From Ureibacillus composti (GTDB lineage Bacteria; Bacillota; Bacilli; Bacillales_A; Planococcaceae), in assembly GCA_030348875.1 (NCBI GenBank), contig JAUCEP010000002.1:2187001-2251000 (forward strand): 64,000 nt of DNA, given 5' to 3'. The translations under genes and the position numbers were made by a program. A model generated the notes under the pieces. That model ran no database searches and was not told the origin of the DNA. It saw only the letters and a program-made list of their open reading frames with translations. Shown here one piece after another: positions 63,333-64,000 of this stretch; the stretch's first letter is position 1; the number at the start of each line of letters is the position of its first letter.

Positions 63333-64000
63333 CTAAAATACATGTGGCTTTGTTTTATGCTGCGTTGCAAGGCTGACCACTACAAAGACAACCAATGATA
63401 CTAGGATTGGAAGTGTCACCGTATGCATGCCAAACACATGGGGCGATAAACGATCAATTGAAATATATAAGGCTAACCCTACGACCATTGATGAAATGGA
63501 GCCATATTTATTGGCTTTTTTCCAATATAGGCCGAATACTACAGACCATAAAAATGCCGATTCCAAACCACCGAATGCGAATAAATTTAGCCAAATTAAA
63601 AACTCAGGTGGTTTTAACGCGAAGAATACTACAGCAAGTCCAATAATAGTCGTTACCCAGAAGCTTCTCGTTTTAATTTGGTGATCTGTAGCATGTGGAT
63701 TAACAAAATTTAAGTATAAATCCTTTACAACTGTTGAACTAACTAACATTAATAATGCGTTTACGGTAGACATAATTGCGGCCATTGGAGCTGCTAATAC
63801 AATACCAGCTAAAATTGGTGGTAATACTTCTAACGTTAAAGTCGGCATCACCTTATCCCCGATTTCAATACCAGGAACCACTGGTCGGGCCAGCACACCG
63901 ATTAAATGCATACCAAACATAATCGTACCAATTCCAATTGTGCCGATAATAATTGCACGGTGTAAGCTATTTGAATCTTTATAGCTCATGGCACGAACTG
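63333..64000 (-). CDS. panF: Sodium/pantothenate symporter (PanF type), partial at the window edge
   Basis: C-terminal part of a sodium:solute symporter (SSS family). The frame continues past 64000, so the 5' end is outside. Visible are several membrane helices, the segments VRAMSYKDSNSLHRAIIIGT and LAAPMAAIMSTVNALLMLVSS, which match the PanF family, and a C-terminus ending HKTKPHVF. Pantothenate import is the likely job; other SSS substrates are possible. Confidence 0.8.
   Translation of the reverse strand, partial: VRAMSYKDSNSLHRAIIIGTIGIGTIMFGMHLIGVLARPVVPGIEIGDKVMPTLTLEVLPPILAGIVLAAPMAAIMSTVNALLMLVSSTVVKDLYLNFVNPHATDHQIKTRSFWVTTIIGLAVVFFALKPPEFLIWLNLFAFGGLESAFLWSVVFGLYWKKANKYGSISSMVVGLALYISIDRLSPHVFGMHTVTLPILVSLVVFVVVSLATQHKTKPHVF

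Overview
The window looks like chromosome from a low-GC, endospore-forming Firmicute of the order Bacillales, most likely the Planococcaceae (Lysinibacillus/Solibacillus-like). Supporting signs are the AT-rich sequence, strong AGGAGG-type ribosome sites with many TTG/GTG starts, a gerA-type germination operon, sigI-rsgI, an S-layer-homology protein, a SAM-I riboswitch ahead of metA, and two ForCE-type formate dehydrogenases. The genus is an inference; there is no rRNA gene to settle it.

Bases 1-21,600 form a formate/molybdenum island. It holds a formate/nitrite channel behind a leader terminator, an ABC ATPase with modA-modB, a forC-forE operon carrying two extra small genes, and a nearly complete molybdenum-cofactor pathway. 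The pathway genes are moaD, moaE, mobB, moeA, moeB, moaB, mobA, moaC and moaA, followed by fdhD and a DUF2294 gene. A second forC-forE pair followed by an Mrp-type ATPase closes the island. The proposed logic is formate import, molybdate import, bis-MGD synthesis and sulfuration (FdhD), and two menaquinone-linked formate dehydrogenases.

Bases 21,600-31,100 are mostly housekeeping: a ferredoxin-NADP reductase-like flavoprotein, aspartase, tRNA hydroxylase TrhO, a secreted Glu/Thr-rich protein, sigI-rsgI, and an unrecognised 464-residue protein. Bases 31,145-34,330 hold an EAL-domain gene cut at its GGDEF-EAL linker by an IS21-family element. Bases 34,740-39,510 are a gerB-gerA-gerC germination operon. 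There an ~830-bp array of 27/30-bp repeats is read in two frames, as the Asn-rich tail of the permease and as the Gln-rich head of the GerA protein.

Bases 39,600-47,100 are accessory and cell-surface genes: an esterase, a CapA-like lipoprotein, an SLH protein, a TetR regulator with operator, a frameshifted small gene, and an LXG polymorphic toxin (HNH) with a SMI1/KNR4 immunity gene. Bases 47,300-55,600 hold a permease, two tandem membrane-anchored FMN glutamate-synthase-like proteins, a PadR/DUF2812 pair with a striking operator, an MBL hydrolase, a GC-rich structured element, and metA with its riboswitch. Bases 55,670-60,250 are a two-gene unit of an SF1 helicase with a long coiled-coil insert and a small acidic partner. 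The end holds a thioesterase, a GIY-YIG protein, Ogt, and the 3' part of a panF-like symporter.

The candidates I consider most worth following are the dual-frame repeat in the germination operon, the helicase pair, the cysteine-less HMA-like protein in the forCE operon, and the MoaA that appears to start at ATT.
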